Shown here piece after piece: positions 7,021 through 13,923 of a stretch of DNA of 21,214 nt (within the stretch, counting starts at the first letter, position 1; every line of letters starts with the position of its first letter). The notes below the pieces were generated by a model that saw only the letters and a list, made by a program, of their open reading frames with translations, did not search any database and had not been told where the DNA came from. Origin of the DNA: an uncultured Collinsella sp. (lineage in GTDB: Bacteria > Actinomycetota > Coriobacteriia > Coriobacteriales > Coriobacteriaceae). The translations under genes and the position numbers were made by a program. The DNA lies in the NCBI GenBank assembly GCA_900543275.1, contig UQQL01000032.1:1-21214 (forward strand), in the 5' to 3' direction.

Positions 7021-7605
7021 CTACTCCTCGACGGAGTCGATGTCAGCCTCGGCGGCGTCCGCATCCTCGGCCAGCACGCCAGCCTCGGCCTGGGCAACCG
7101 CAACCTTGGCGGCAGCCTCAGCAGCCTGGGCCTCCTCGCGAGCGCGATCCTCGGCCAGCAGTTCCTGGTACAGGTCCTCGCCCGGCAACTCCTCGCTGCG
7201 CGCGATCTTGCCCAGCACGCCGTTGACGAACGACGCGGACTGGTCGGTGCCATAGGCCTTGGCAAGTTCGACGGCCTCGTTGATCACGATAGCGTCCGAG
7301 ACCTCTTCGTCGGTAAGGAAGCGCATCTCGTAGACGGCGATACGCAGCAGATTGCGGTCGGCGCCGGGCATGCGCATAAGATCCCAGTTCTTGGCGACGG
7401 CGCGCAGGGCACAGTCGATGCGATCGATATGCTCGTAGGCACCGCGGCACAGCTCCAGCGCATAGGGGTCGAGGGGGCCCTTCGAGATCAGGAAATCACC
7501 CTCGAGGACGCGCTCGAGCGGGCTGTCCGTGGCCTCGGCCTGAAATAGCAGCTGCAGCGCCTGACTGCGGGCAAGCGTACGCCCGCGATAAACCTTAAGG
7601 CTCAA
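7021..7605 (-). CDS. nusB: Transcription antitermination factor NusB
   Basis: NusB binds boxA RNA with NusE (S10) to prevent premature termination of rRNA operons. The 194-residue product has the NusB fold over about 1-140: RTLARSQALQLLFQAE near the N-terminus and NLLRIAVYEM, AIVINEAVELAKAYG and SFVNGVLGKI in the second half. A roughly 50-residue Ala/Glu/Asp-rich tail follows, absent from compact NusB proteins of about 140 residues. Translation probably starts at a TTG (7605-7603): AAGGAG lies six bases upstream, inside the end of the asp23-like gene, and no better start is in frame. It sits three bases after asp23 and two bases before xseB. Confidence 0.95.
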   Translation of the reverse strand: MSLKVYRGRTLARSQALQLLFQAEATDSPLERVLEGDFLISKGPLDPYALELCRGAYEHIDRIDCALRAVAKNWDLMRMPGADRNLLRIAVYEMRFLTDEEVSDAIVINEAVELAKAYGTDQSASFVNGVLGKIARSEELPGEDLYQELLAEDRAREEAQAAEAAAKVAVAQAEAGVLAEDADAAEADIDSVEE

Positions 7606-7608
7606 AGG

Positions 7609-7971
7609 TTACTCCTTGGGGAAAACGAGGCCGTCGATGCAAACGTCAACGCGCTCGACCTCAACGCCCACCTGGGCATCGATGGCGGCGACCACGGCGG
7701 CGCGAACGGCCTCGGCGAGTTTCTTGAACGGATAGCCAAAGAACACCACGACACGCACGGTGAGTGCGAGCTTGTCGCCGACGACCTCGGCCTCGACCGC
7801 CGGCTCGGAAGCCGGGGCCTTGGACGAGAGCATCATGGAGACAAGGTTGGTGGCAAGGTCCTTGACGCCAACGGAGGCGATGCCCTCGACATCCGACACG
7901 GCGCGCGAGACGATGGCGGTCAGAACATCGGGCGAAATGCCGATGCCGTCAATCTTGATTTCCTGGGGCAT
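7609..7971 (-). CDS. Asp23/Gls24-family (YqhY-like) envelope-associated protein
   Basis: This 120-residue protein of the Asp23/Gls24 (DUF322) family has the core features DGIGISPDVLTAIVSRAVSDVEGIASVGV and a C-terminal VRAAVVAAIDAQVGVEVERVDVCIDGLVF. Family members lie near the membrane and are tied to envelope stress or, for Bacillus YqhY, to fatty-acid synthesis control. In Bacillus yqhY lies between accC and nusB; here it lies between efp and nusB with the acc genes absent. The start has a perfect GGAGG ribosome site. There is no membrane segment of its own. Exact role unknown. Confidence 0.9.
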   Translation of the reverse strand: MPQEIKIDGIGISPDVLTAIVSRAVSDVEGIASVGVKDLATNLVSMMLSSKAPASEPAVEAEVVGDKLALTVRVVVFFGYPFKKLAEAVRAAVVAAIDAQVGVEVERVDVCIDGLVFPKE

Positions 7972-7995
7972 GAGTCCTCCTAGAAGAGTTGGTTG

Positions 7996-8559
7996 CTAGA
8001 CGCGGGAGACGAACTTGCCGTCGCGGGTGTCAACCTTGATGACCTCGCCCTCGTTGAGGTACATGGGGACCTGGATGACAGCGCCGGTGTCGATCGTGGC
8101 CGGCTTGGTGGAACCCTGGACGGTGTCGCCCTTAAAGCCCGGGTCGGTCTGGACGATGGTGGTCTCGATGAACATCGGCGGGGTCACGCCCATGAGCTCA
8201 TCGTCGGCGAAGAGCAGCTGGCAGATGTCGTTCTCGCGCAGCCACTTGGAGTTCTCGCCCACCATGTCCTCGGGAACGGGAACCTGCTCATAGGACTCGT
8301 TGTCCATAAAGATGTAGTCGGTGCCATCGTTGTAGAGGTACTGGAACTCACGGGTGGTGAGCATGACGCTCTCGAACTTAGTGCCGGCGTTGCAGGTGTT
8401 CTCGACGACGCGGCCGCTCTTGATGTCGCGGGTCTTGTAGCGCACAAACGCGCCGCCCTTGCCCGGCTTGACATGCTGGAACTCGACGATGGTGTAGACC
8501 TTGTCCTTAATGCGGAGACCGAGGCCGTTCTTGAAGTCGGCGGTAGAAATGGTAGGCAT
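7996..8559 (-). CDS. efp: Translation elongation factor P
   Basis: EF-P enters stalled ribosomes at the E site and promotes peptide bonds at polyproline stretches. The 187-residue product has the normal three-domain length. The loop residue that is modified in many bacteria is Lys34 in HVKPGKGGAF. The C-terminal block GFKGDTVQGSTKPATIDTG is the EF-P signature. An in-frame extension reaches 8592, but ATG at 8559 has an AAAGG ribosome site and gives the canonical MPTISTADFKNG start. No EpmA or EpmB modification gene is in view. A TATAAT box at 8617-8622 suggests that it is the first gene of the efp-recN operon. Confidence 0.97.
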   Translation of the reverse strand: MPTISTADFKNGLGLRIKDKVYTIVEFQHVKPGKGGAFVRYKTRDIKSGRVVENTCNAGTKFESVMLTTREFQYLYNDGTDYIFMDNESYEQVPVPEDMVGENSKWLRENDICQLLFADDELMGVTPPMFIETTIVQTDPGFKGDTVQGSTKPATIDTGAVIQVPMYLNEGEVIKVDTRDGKFVSRV

Positions 8560-8616
8560 AGTGACCTTTCTTGTTATGGGCAGAACGCACAAGCGTCCAA
8601 ATTACATACGACCAAA

Positions 8617-8622
8617 ATTATA
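8617..8622 (-). promoter_or_regulatory. -10 box of the efp operon promoter
   Basis: The minus strand reads TATAAT, a perfect sigma-70 -10 hexamer, 57 bases before the efp start codon and just downstream of the peptidase terminator. The -35 region at proper spacing is poor (GCTGCA at best), so strength may depend on an activator or on other contacts. Confidence 0.6.
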
Positions 8623-8653
8623 CACTTGCAGACGGCGCCTGCAGCGAGCGCAT

Positions 8654-8696
8654 AAAAAGAGAACGCGGGGCGTCCGAATCAATCCGGACGCCCCGC
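8654..8696 (-). terminator. Rho-independent terminator after the M24 peptidase gene
   Basis: A perfect 12-bp G+C-rich stem is formed by 8665-8676 and 8685-8696 with an 8-base loop (AATCAATC). On the minus strand it is followed by TCTCTTTTTATG. It lies 22 bases past the peptidase stop codon and separates that gene from the efp promoter. The T run is a few bases from the stem, so termination may be incomplete. Confidence 0.85.
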
Positions 8697-8718
8697 CCCA
8701 AAAATCTATCGAAATTGG

Positions 8719-9849
8719 CTAACAATCGATGACGTGAAGGTCATGCGGCGTCTTGGTGAAGGGCTCGTAGCCGTTCTCGGTGACCACGCCGTAGTCCTCC
8801 AGGCGCACGCCGCCCACGCCGGGCAGGTAGACGCCGGGCTCCATGGTGATAACCGAGCCAACCTCGATGATATTCTTGCTGCGGTTAAAGTTGGGCAGCT
8901 CGTGGATGTCGATGCCCACGCCATGGCCGAGACCATGATTGTAGTAATCGCCATAGCCGGCATCGCCGATGATCTTCTTGGAAAGCTTGAAAATGTCGTT
9001 GCCTTCGACGCCCGGATGGATGGCGGCGACGCACTCCTCGTGGGTGCGGCGCACGAGCGCGTACAGGTAGAGCTGCTCCTGGGTAGGCTCGCCCATCACG
9101 ACGGTACGAGTCATGTCGGAGCGGTAGTCGCAGTAGCCCGCGCCATAGTCCATCAGGACAAAGTCGCCCTTCTCGATCACGCGGTCGCTCGGGACGGCGT
9201 GCGGGTTGGCGGTATTGGGGCCACTCGCCACGATGGAGCCGAAGGCCAAGCTGTCGGCGCCGTTGGCGAACATAAAGTTCTCGAGCTCGTTGCGAACCTG
9301 CTTCTCGGTCATGCCGGGTTTAATAAATCCGAGCATGTATTGGAAGGCGGCGTCGGTAATCGACTGCGCATGGCGCATGAGCTCGATCTCCTCGGCGTCC
9401 TTGATGGCGCGCATCTTGCGAATGTCGTCATGCATCAGCGGCAGCATGCAGGCGACGGAACGATCCTCCAGACCACGCTGAATTCCCTGGTAGAAGTTGA
9501 TCTGCATGTCGTCCTCGACAGCGCAGACGCGGCACTTGTTGGCCGCGATCTTGCCGGCGACCCAACCGGGGATGGTGCCCTCGTCCATGTCGTAAACCCA
9601 GGGGCTGCCGGCGGGCGTGTTCTCCTCAAAGCTGTTGAGGTAGCGCGAGTCGGTATGGAACAGGCACTGGTCAGTCGTAATAAACGCCGCATGCGGGAAC
9701 TCGAAGGTGTAATCGAAGACGCCCTTCACGCCCGTAAGCCAACGAAGATTGGCCTCGTCACGAACCACGATAGCGTCGTAGCCGCGCTCAGCCATCAGGG
9801 CACGGACACGCTCGATACGACCGACAGGACCGGCAGCAAACTCAGACAT
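8719..9849 (-). CDS. M24-family Xaa-Pro aminopeptidase/dipeptidase
   Basis: This cytoplasmic metallopeptidase cleaves next to proline in peptides. Of 376 residues, about 1-130 form the creatinase N-terminal domain and about 145-365 the pita-bread catalytic domain. All five metal ligands are present: Asp234 (LMDYG), Asp245 (RSDMTRT), His309 (GLGHGVG), Glu337 (TMEPG) and Glu351 (RLEDYG). The HAVPSDR block at 217-223 is also typical. The start has AAAGGA upstream. It lies just before efp, as pepP/pepQ genes do in actinobacteria and Bacillus. Sequence alone does not separate aminopeptidase P from prolidase specificity, so no symbol is assigned. Confidence 0.94.
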   Translation of the reverse strand: MSEFAAGPVGRIERVRALMAERGYDAIVVRDEANLRWLTGVKGVFDYTFEFPHAAFITTDQCLFHTDSRYLNSFEENTPAGSPWVYDMDEGTIPGWVAGKIAANKCRVCAVEDDMQINFYQGIQRGLEDRSVACMLPLMHDDIRKMRAIKDAEEIELMRHAQSITDAAFQYMLGFIKPGMTEKQVRNELENFMFANGADSLAFGSIVASGPNTANPHAVPSDRVIEKGDFVLMDYGAGYCDYRSDMTRTVVMGEPTQEQLYLYALVRRTHEECVAAIHPGVEGNDIFKLSKKIIGDAGYGDYYNHGLGHGVGIDIHELPNFNRSKNIIEVGSVITMEPGVYLPGVGGVRLEDYGVVTENGYEPFTKTPHDLHVIDC

Positions 9850-9881
9850 GCAGATTCCTTTCTTGTTGTCTCCATAAAGAC

Positions 9882-9944
9882 GGGACGGGTCTCAACCGAA
9901 CGACGAAATCGCGCGCGATTCGCAACCGATTGGAAACCCGCCCC
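9882..9944 (-). promoter_or_regulatory. Structured leader upstream of the peptidase gene
   Basis: On the minus strand, 9944-9933 (GGGGCGGGTTTC) pairs with 9893-9882 (GAGACCCGTCCC) over 12 positions, including two G-U pairs. The 39-base interior holds a perfect 14-bp palindrome, AATCGCGCGCGATT (9907-9920), able to form an inner hairpin. It occupies much of the 132-bp gap between the aroB-like gene and the peptidase. There is no T run directly after it, so it may be a leader structure, a weak terminator or a protein site. Confidence 0.4.
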
Positions 9945-9981
9945 TCAACATGATACGAAAGACGATGGATGTCAATAAATC

Positions 9982-11091
9982 TTAGAGAAGTTCTTTGCGA
10001 GAAGCCAAGTAGGCGTGAGCATGGCGCTCAAGAACCTCGTCCTCAACGCTCGTTAGACGAATGGCGCCGAGTGCCGCGGGCAGCGGCAACATGCTGCGGT
10101 TCGAGCGGACAAACTGCTGCCTGCGGAACTCCTCGATATATGCAGCAGGCTCCAGATCGAAGGCAAGCTCCTCGATACCAAAGTCCTCCAGGCAGTCATC
10201 GACCTCAAAGACGTAATCGATATCGAAGTCGCAGGCATCGTGTGCTAGGCGCGCCTCAAAGCGCATACCCTCGGACAACAGCTGGTAGGCAGGCACCTGC
10301 GAAGCGGCATCGCCCAAGCAGGCGCGCAGGGTACGCTCCCCCGTCTTGCCAAAATCGAGCGCATGGCGGGCGCTCGGGTTCGTAGCCATCAGCACGTCCT
10401 TGCGGGCAGTCTGAGACCACTGAACGGCATTGACGAGCGCGACCTCCTCGCCCGCGAGAATCTCGGGAACGGTCTCGGTAAACTGATTCCAGCGGGACTT
10501 ACTACTCGAAAGCATGGTGCCAACAAGTACCGCATAGCCGAGCTTGAGGTCCTCGGGGGCCGCCTCGCGAACAAGGTCGAGGTCACACACGACCAAGCCC
10601 GGCTCGGGACAGAACGCGATAGCGGGAAGCGCATTCGCCGACGAGGCGACAAGCGGCTTCATGGTCGTCGCGACCGTAAGCATGGCGTCGAACGTCGTCG
10701 GCAACAAGGCGCACTCGGTGCGACCGCACCACTGATTGGCACACCAGCAAACGACCGAGCAGGTCGCTGTGTCGCCGACAGCGACAACGAGATCGTCGCA
10801 GGTAATGCCGTTAGCCGACAGGGCGCCAAAGACGGTATCGGCATCGACCAGCGTAGCACCGGCAGGTGAAACCTCGAGGACGAGCATCGACACGACAAAA
10901 CCGGCGTCGACCAGCGCATGCTCGACAACCTCGCCAAAACGCTCGGATGTAGCGTCGTTCCAAACCACCATCGCGCGCTTAGGCTTGCCCACAGCCGAGG
11001 CAAACATGCGCGGCAGCTCCTCGAACGCGCCCAATCCGACGCGGACATCGACACTGCGGTTTTGGAAATTGATAAGTTGACGGCGAATCAT
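9982..11091 (-). CDS. Degenerate 3-dehydroquinate synthase homologue (AroB-like)
   Basis: This 369-residue protein lies directly after aroK, where aroB belongs, and has AroB length and block order: N-terminal nucleotide-binding half, PTT at 131-133, DLDLV at 170-174, DFG at 246-248 and C-terminal LPLPAALG. Yet the functional motifs are gone. The NAD-binding GGGxxGD loop reads VGDTATC (105-111). The PTTLLAQVDSSVGGK block reads PTTFDAMLTVATTMK. The metal-binding GHTxGHA reads GKTGERT (248-254). The HGEAV histidine has no counterpart near 268-276, and the C-terminal DKK is replaced around 323-327. A Cys-rich patch (CSVVCWCANQWC, 111-122) is unusual. It overlaps aroK by ATGA; a longer ORF start at 11124 is unsupported. 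The frame is intact, so it may have a new non-catalytic role. Confidence 0.75.
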   Translation of the reverse strand: MIRRQLINFQNRSVDVRVGLGAFEELPRMFASAVGKPKRAMVVWNDATSERFGEVVEHALVDAGFVVSMLVLEVSPAGATLVDADTVFGALSANGITCDDLVVAVGDTATCSVVCWCANQWCGRTECALLPTTFDAMLTVATTMKPLVASSANALPAIAFCPEPGLVVCDLDLVREAAPEDLKLGYAVLVGTMLSSSKSRWNQFTETVPEILAGEEVALVNAVQWSQTARKDVLMATNPSARHALDFGKTGERTLRACLGDAASQVPAYQLLSEGMRFEARLAHDACDFDIDYVFEVDDCLEDFGIEELAFDLEPAAYIEEFRRQQFVRSNRSMLPLPAALGAIRLTSVEDEVLERHAHAYLASRKELL

Positions 11092-11621
11092 AGCAGTCCA
11101 CGCTCCAAAAGCATCTCGGCACAAAGGTAGGAAACGTCCTCGAAGGACTTGTTGCGAATATCAAGGGTAATATCGGCGGCCTGACGATACAGCGGACGGC
11201 GATGCTCAAACAGGCGCGCAGCGTGCTCGGGCGAGCGGAAATCGGGCCGGGTATCGGAGCGGCGAATCTGGCGCAACGAGTCCTCAAAGTCACCTTCGAG
11301 GTACACACAGGTACCCATCTCGTGCATCAGCTCAATGTTCACCGGCGTCTCGACGATGCCACCCCCGCACGATACCAGCAGGCTGCGCTCGCTTTGAAGC
11401 GAACGGAGTGCCGAGGTCTCGAGCTCGCGAAAACGATCCTCACCCTCGGTCTCAAATATCTCGGTCACCGACTTGCCGCATCGACGCACAACCAAACGAT
11501 CGGTATCGATGAATCGACGCTTGAACATAGTGCCCACGTTGCGCGCAAGCGTCGACTTGCCCGCGCCCAAAAATCCGATAAAGAAGATATGGTCGCAGCC
11601 GTGTTTGATGTGCTGAGACAT
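11088..11621 (-). CDS. aroK: Shikimate kinase
   Basis: AroK phosphorylates shikimate with ATP in aromatic amino-acid and chorismate synthesis. The 177-residue product has Walker A GFLGAGKST near the N-terminus (16-24), the DTD motif FIDTDRLV, the shikimate-contact GEDRFRELE, CGGGIVE and the late Arg in RRPLYRQAAD. All key positions look intact, in contrast to the AroB-like neighbour. The ribosome site is modest (AGG within TAGGTTT). It begins 8 bases after the yqeG-like stop and ends inside the start of the aroB-like gene. aroE, aroC and aroQ, often found in this cluster, are absent. A different small-molecule kinase role is possible but not suggested by the residues. Confidence 0.93.
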   Translation of the reverse strand: MSQHIKHGCDHIFFIGFLGAGKSTLARNVGTMFKRRFIDTDRLVVRRCGKSVTEIFETEGEDRFRELETSALRSLQSERSLLVSCGGGIVETPVNIELMHEMGTCVYLEGDFEDSLRQIRRSDTRPDFRSPEHAARLFEHRRPLYRQAADITLDIRNKSFEDVSYLCAEMLLERGLL

Positions 11622-11629
11622 GGCGAAAC

Positions 11630-12127
11630 CTATTCCTCGCAGGGAAGGTCGCGCAGGGCCCGGCGCTCAAAGATACGGAAGATCTGCGTGTACCACAGGT
11701 CCTGGGTTGCCTGCGGCTTGACCAGAATAGTGTCAACGCCGGCAAAGTTACCGCTCCACACGTCCGTATAAAGCTGGTCACCGATCAGCACGGCCTCGTC
11801 GGCCGTGGAGCCCAGACGCTTAAGACCCGCCTTCAGGGCAAACGGGGCGGGCTTCATGGCGTGGCTGATGGCCTCGAGCCCCAGCTCGCGTGCCGATGCC
11901 ATGACCTGGTCGCGATGCCAGTTATTGGACACCATGCACAGCTTAAAGCCCTTGGCATGGGCGGCCTCGAGCCAAGCGGAAACCGCAGCGGGGACCTGCT
12001 CGGTATCGCGCGGAACCAGGGTGTTATCGCGGTCGAGTAGAATGGCGCGCTTGCCGTCGGCCCAGAGGGTATCGAGGTCGATGCGGTCGACTGAGGCAAC
12101 ATATCGTTTGGGGCTAAAAATCCTCAT
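11630..12127 (-). CDS. YqeG-family HAD-type (class IIIA) phosphatase
   Basis: This 165-residue HAD phosphatase of the YqeG subfamily has nucleophile motif LLDRDNTLVP (aspartates DxD near residue 32), motif II VSNNW, the motif III lysine in MKPAPFAL and motif IV GDQLYTDV. The start MRIFSPKRYVAS (ATG at 12127) fits the family; the upstream TTG at 12139 lacks a ribosome site. It begins two bases after the mltG stop. In Bacillus yqeG stands next to yqeH and aroD (aroE), so its place here before aroK is consistent with a formerly longer aro cluster. The substrate is unknown; a phospholipid phosphate has been proposed for plant and cyanobacterial relatives. Confidence 0.9.
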   Translation of the reverse strand: MRIFSPKRYVASVDRIDLDTLWADGKRAILLDRDNTLVPRDTEQVPAAVSAWLEAAHAKGFKLCMVSNNWHRDQVMASARELGLEAISHAMKPAPFALKAGLKRLGSTADEAVLIGDQLYTDVWSGNFAGVDTILVKPQATQDLWYTQIFRIFERRALRDLPCEE

Positions 12128-12129
12128 GA

Positions 12130-13485
12130 TCAATTCCAAGACTGTTGGTGCTCTTCGTAGGTCTTCGAGAAATACTCCTCGTCCTGTGTAATGTAGAAAT
12201 ACAGGTCATCGGAGTCGGTCGGCTCAAGGGTAGCCTTGAGCGCCTCGAGCGACGGAGAGCAGATGGGCGTGGGCGGCAGGCCCTCGTGCTTATAGGTGTT
12301 ATACGGGCTATCGCTCTGCAGGTCGTCGGCGGTAACCTCGCCGCCGGTGACATACATCATGGTCGCATCGCTATTGAGGTAACGCAGGCCATCGAGCTTG
12401 CCAGCCAGACGGTTATAGAAAACCGATGCCACATGCGCGCGCTGATCGGCGTTGAGGCCCTCACGCTCGACGATCGAGGCAAGGTTAACGATGTCGTAAT
12501 CGGACATCTCCACGCCATAGCGCCCCTTGATCTTGGCCTCGCAGCTGGCAAAGTCAAGCGACTTATACTCGGCGTTGAACTGGTCAAGCATGGCGCGAAT
12601 CACATCATCGGCAGACGGGTCCTTACCCAACGAATAGGTCTTGGGGAATAGGAAGCCCTCGAGTGAATCGTTTGCAGCGTCTTTAAGGAAAGCGTAATCA
12701 TTCACATAATTGCTCGCCTTGGCCTGGTTAAGGAAATCTTCCTTAGAAATGCTGTCGTATGCCGCGGCCACACGATCGGCGACCTGGTCGACCGTCAGGC
12801 CCTCAGGGATAGTCAGTGCATCGGAGCCCGCATTGGGGCCTTCCATGAGCTGCTGAACAACCTTGGTCGCGTCCATGAGCGTGGTAAACGAGTAGGCGCC
12901 AGGCTTAAGCGACATATCGGCATTGAGCTTTTTGACCGCCGCGTAATAATCCTTGGGGTCTTCGACGATATGGTTCTCGGAGAGAATCGAAGCGATGGTA
13001 TCACCAGAGGCGCCATCGGGAATCGTGATAGTAACTTGCTGGCCAGCAGCGACTTTCGCATCCTCGCCGACAAAGAAGTCCTTGACGGCTGGCACGACAA
13101 AGAAAACGATCGCGACAAGCGCAAGCACGGCGATGACGCCACCGATAATCATGGGCACCGGAGAGCTTTTCTTTTGGACGCCACGGCGGGCATGCGCGTT
13201 ATAGCTCGAGCGCGTGGCCGGAGCAACGCCGTGCGAGCCATGAGCATGATGTGCGCGAGAGCGTGATTGCGGGGCCTGTCCCTGCGTGCGCTGGGCAGGA
13301 GTCTGCTGCTTAAAACGAGCGCCGCCAGCAGGCTGCGCGGGACGAGCTGCGGGCTGTTGAGCAGCACGCTGAGTAGGCTGAGCCGAACGCTGCATCGGCT
13401 GCCCCGGGCGCTGGCCAGGCTGAGCAGGGCGCGGCACGGGCTGCCGTGTACGATTCTGCTGGCGCGGATCGGAAGCGCTAGGCAT
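12130..13485 (-). CDS. mltG: Endolytic murein transglycosylase MltG
   Basis: MltG (YceG) cleaves nascent glycan strands at the membrane and sets peptidoglycan chain length. Residues 1-105 of the 451 form a cytoplasmic, disordered-looking Pro/Gln/Arg/Ala-rich tail. One membrane helix follows at about 111-135 and an extracytoplasmic YceG domain at about 145-451. The catalytic Glu is Glu340 in ASIVEREG. EGFLFPKTY (276-284) and SPYNTYKHEGLPPTPICSP (393-411) are family blocks. The start has a perfect AGGAGG seven bases upstream and overlaps the ruvX stop by 8 bases. The N-terminal tail is longer than in E. coli MltG; such tails occur in actinobacteria. Confidence 0.95.
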   Translation of the reverse strand: MPSASDPRQQNRTRQPVPRPAQPGQRPGQPMQRSAQPTQRAAQQPAARPAQPAGGARFKQQTPAQRTQGQAPQSRSRAHHAHGSHGVAPATRSSYNAHARRGVQKKSSPVPMIIGGVIAVLALVAIVFFVVPAVKDFFVGEDAKVAAGQQVTITIPDGASGDTIASILSENHIVEDPKDYYAAVKKLNADMSLKPGAYSFTTLMDATKVVQQLMEGPNAGSDALTIPEGLTVDQVADRVAAAYDSISKEDFLNQAKASNYVNDYAFLKDAANDSLEGFLFPKTYSLGKDPSADDVIRAMLDQFNAEYKSLDFASCEAKIKGRYGVEMSDYDIVNLASIVEREGLNADQRAHVASVFYNRLAGKLDGLRYLNSDATMMYVTGGEVTADDLQSDSPYNTYKHEGLPPTPICSPSLEALKATLEPTDSDDLYFYITQDEEYFSKTYEEHQQSWN

Positions 13486-13906
13486 GCGAAACCTCCTCGT
13501 TTTTACGATCGAGCCATGTCTGCAAGAACAGGCTGGCGGCGATCATGTCAATCTTGCCCCTCATCTGCTTTTCGTTGAGTCCCTGCTCTCGCAGGATTCG
13601 CTTGGCCTCCTGCGAGGACAGACGCTCATCCTCAAACTCCAGCGGAAGTTCGAGCTCGTCGGCAATCTTTTGGGCCACGGCGGCGACGCGCTCGGCCTGG
13701 GGGCCAGGCTCACCGGCCATGGTCAAGGGACGTCCGCTTACCAGGATATCGGGCTCATAGTCCTCGACCAGGTAGCGAAACGTCTTTGCCATACCAGTGA
13801 CCTCGGCAGCCGGAAGCACCTTGACAGGCATCGCCATCTTGCCATCACGGCTCGAGACGGCAATGCCAATCCTGGTCTCCCCTATGTCCAGTGCGAGCGC
13901 GACCAC
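13478..13906 (-). CDS. ruvX: RuvX/YqgF: pre-16S rRNA nuclease / Holliday junction resolvase-like
   Basis: The 142-residue RNase H-fold nuclease is required for 16S rRNA 5' maturation in E. coli, and homologues can cut Holliday junctions. The acidic motifs are visible: ALDIGETRIGIAVS at the N-terminus (Asp7), GRPLTMAGEPG in the middle, DERLSSQEA (about 93-101) and KIDMIAASLFLQTWLD near the end. Length is normal. It starts with GTG at 13906, 17 bases after the alaS stop, with no strong ribosome site, so expression may be low or coupled to alaS. The alaS-ruvX-mltG order is conserved in actinobacteria. Confidence 0.93.
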   Translation of the reverse strand: MVALALDIGETRIGIAVSSRDGKMAMPVKVLPAAEVTGMAKTFRYLVEDYEPDILVSGRPLTMAGEPGPQAERVAAVAQKIADELELPLEFEDERLSSQEAKRILREQGLNEKQMRGKIDMIAASLFLQTWLDRKNEEVSHA

Positions 13907-13923
13907 AGCGACTACTTAGGTTC

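Noticed and set aside
8560..8592. Longer efp starting upstream of 8559
   Set aside because: The extension lacks similarity to EF-P and the AAAGG site fits ATG at 8559.
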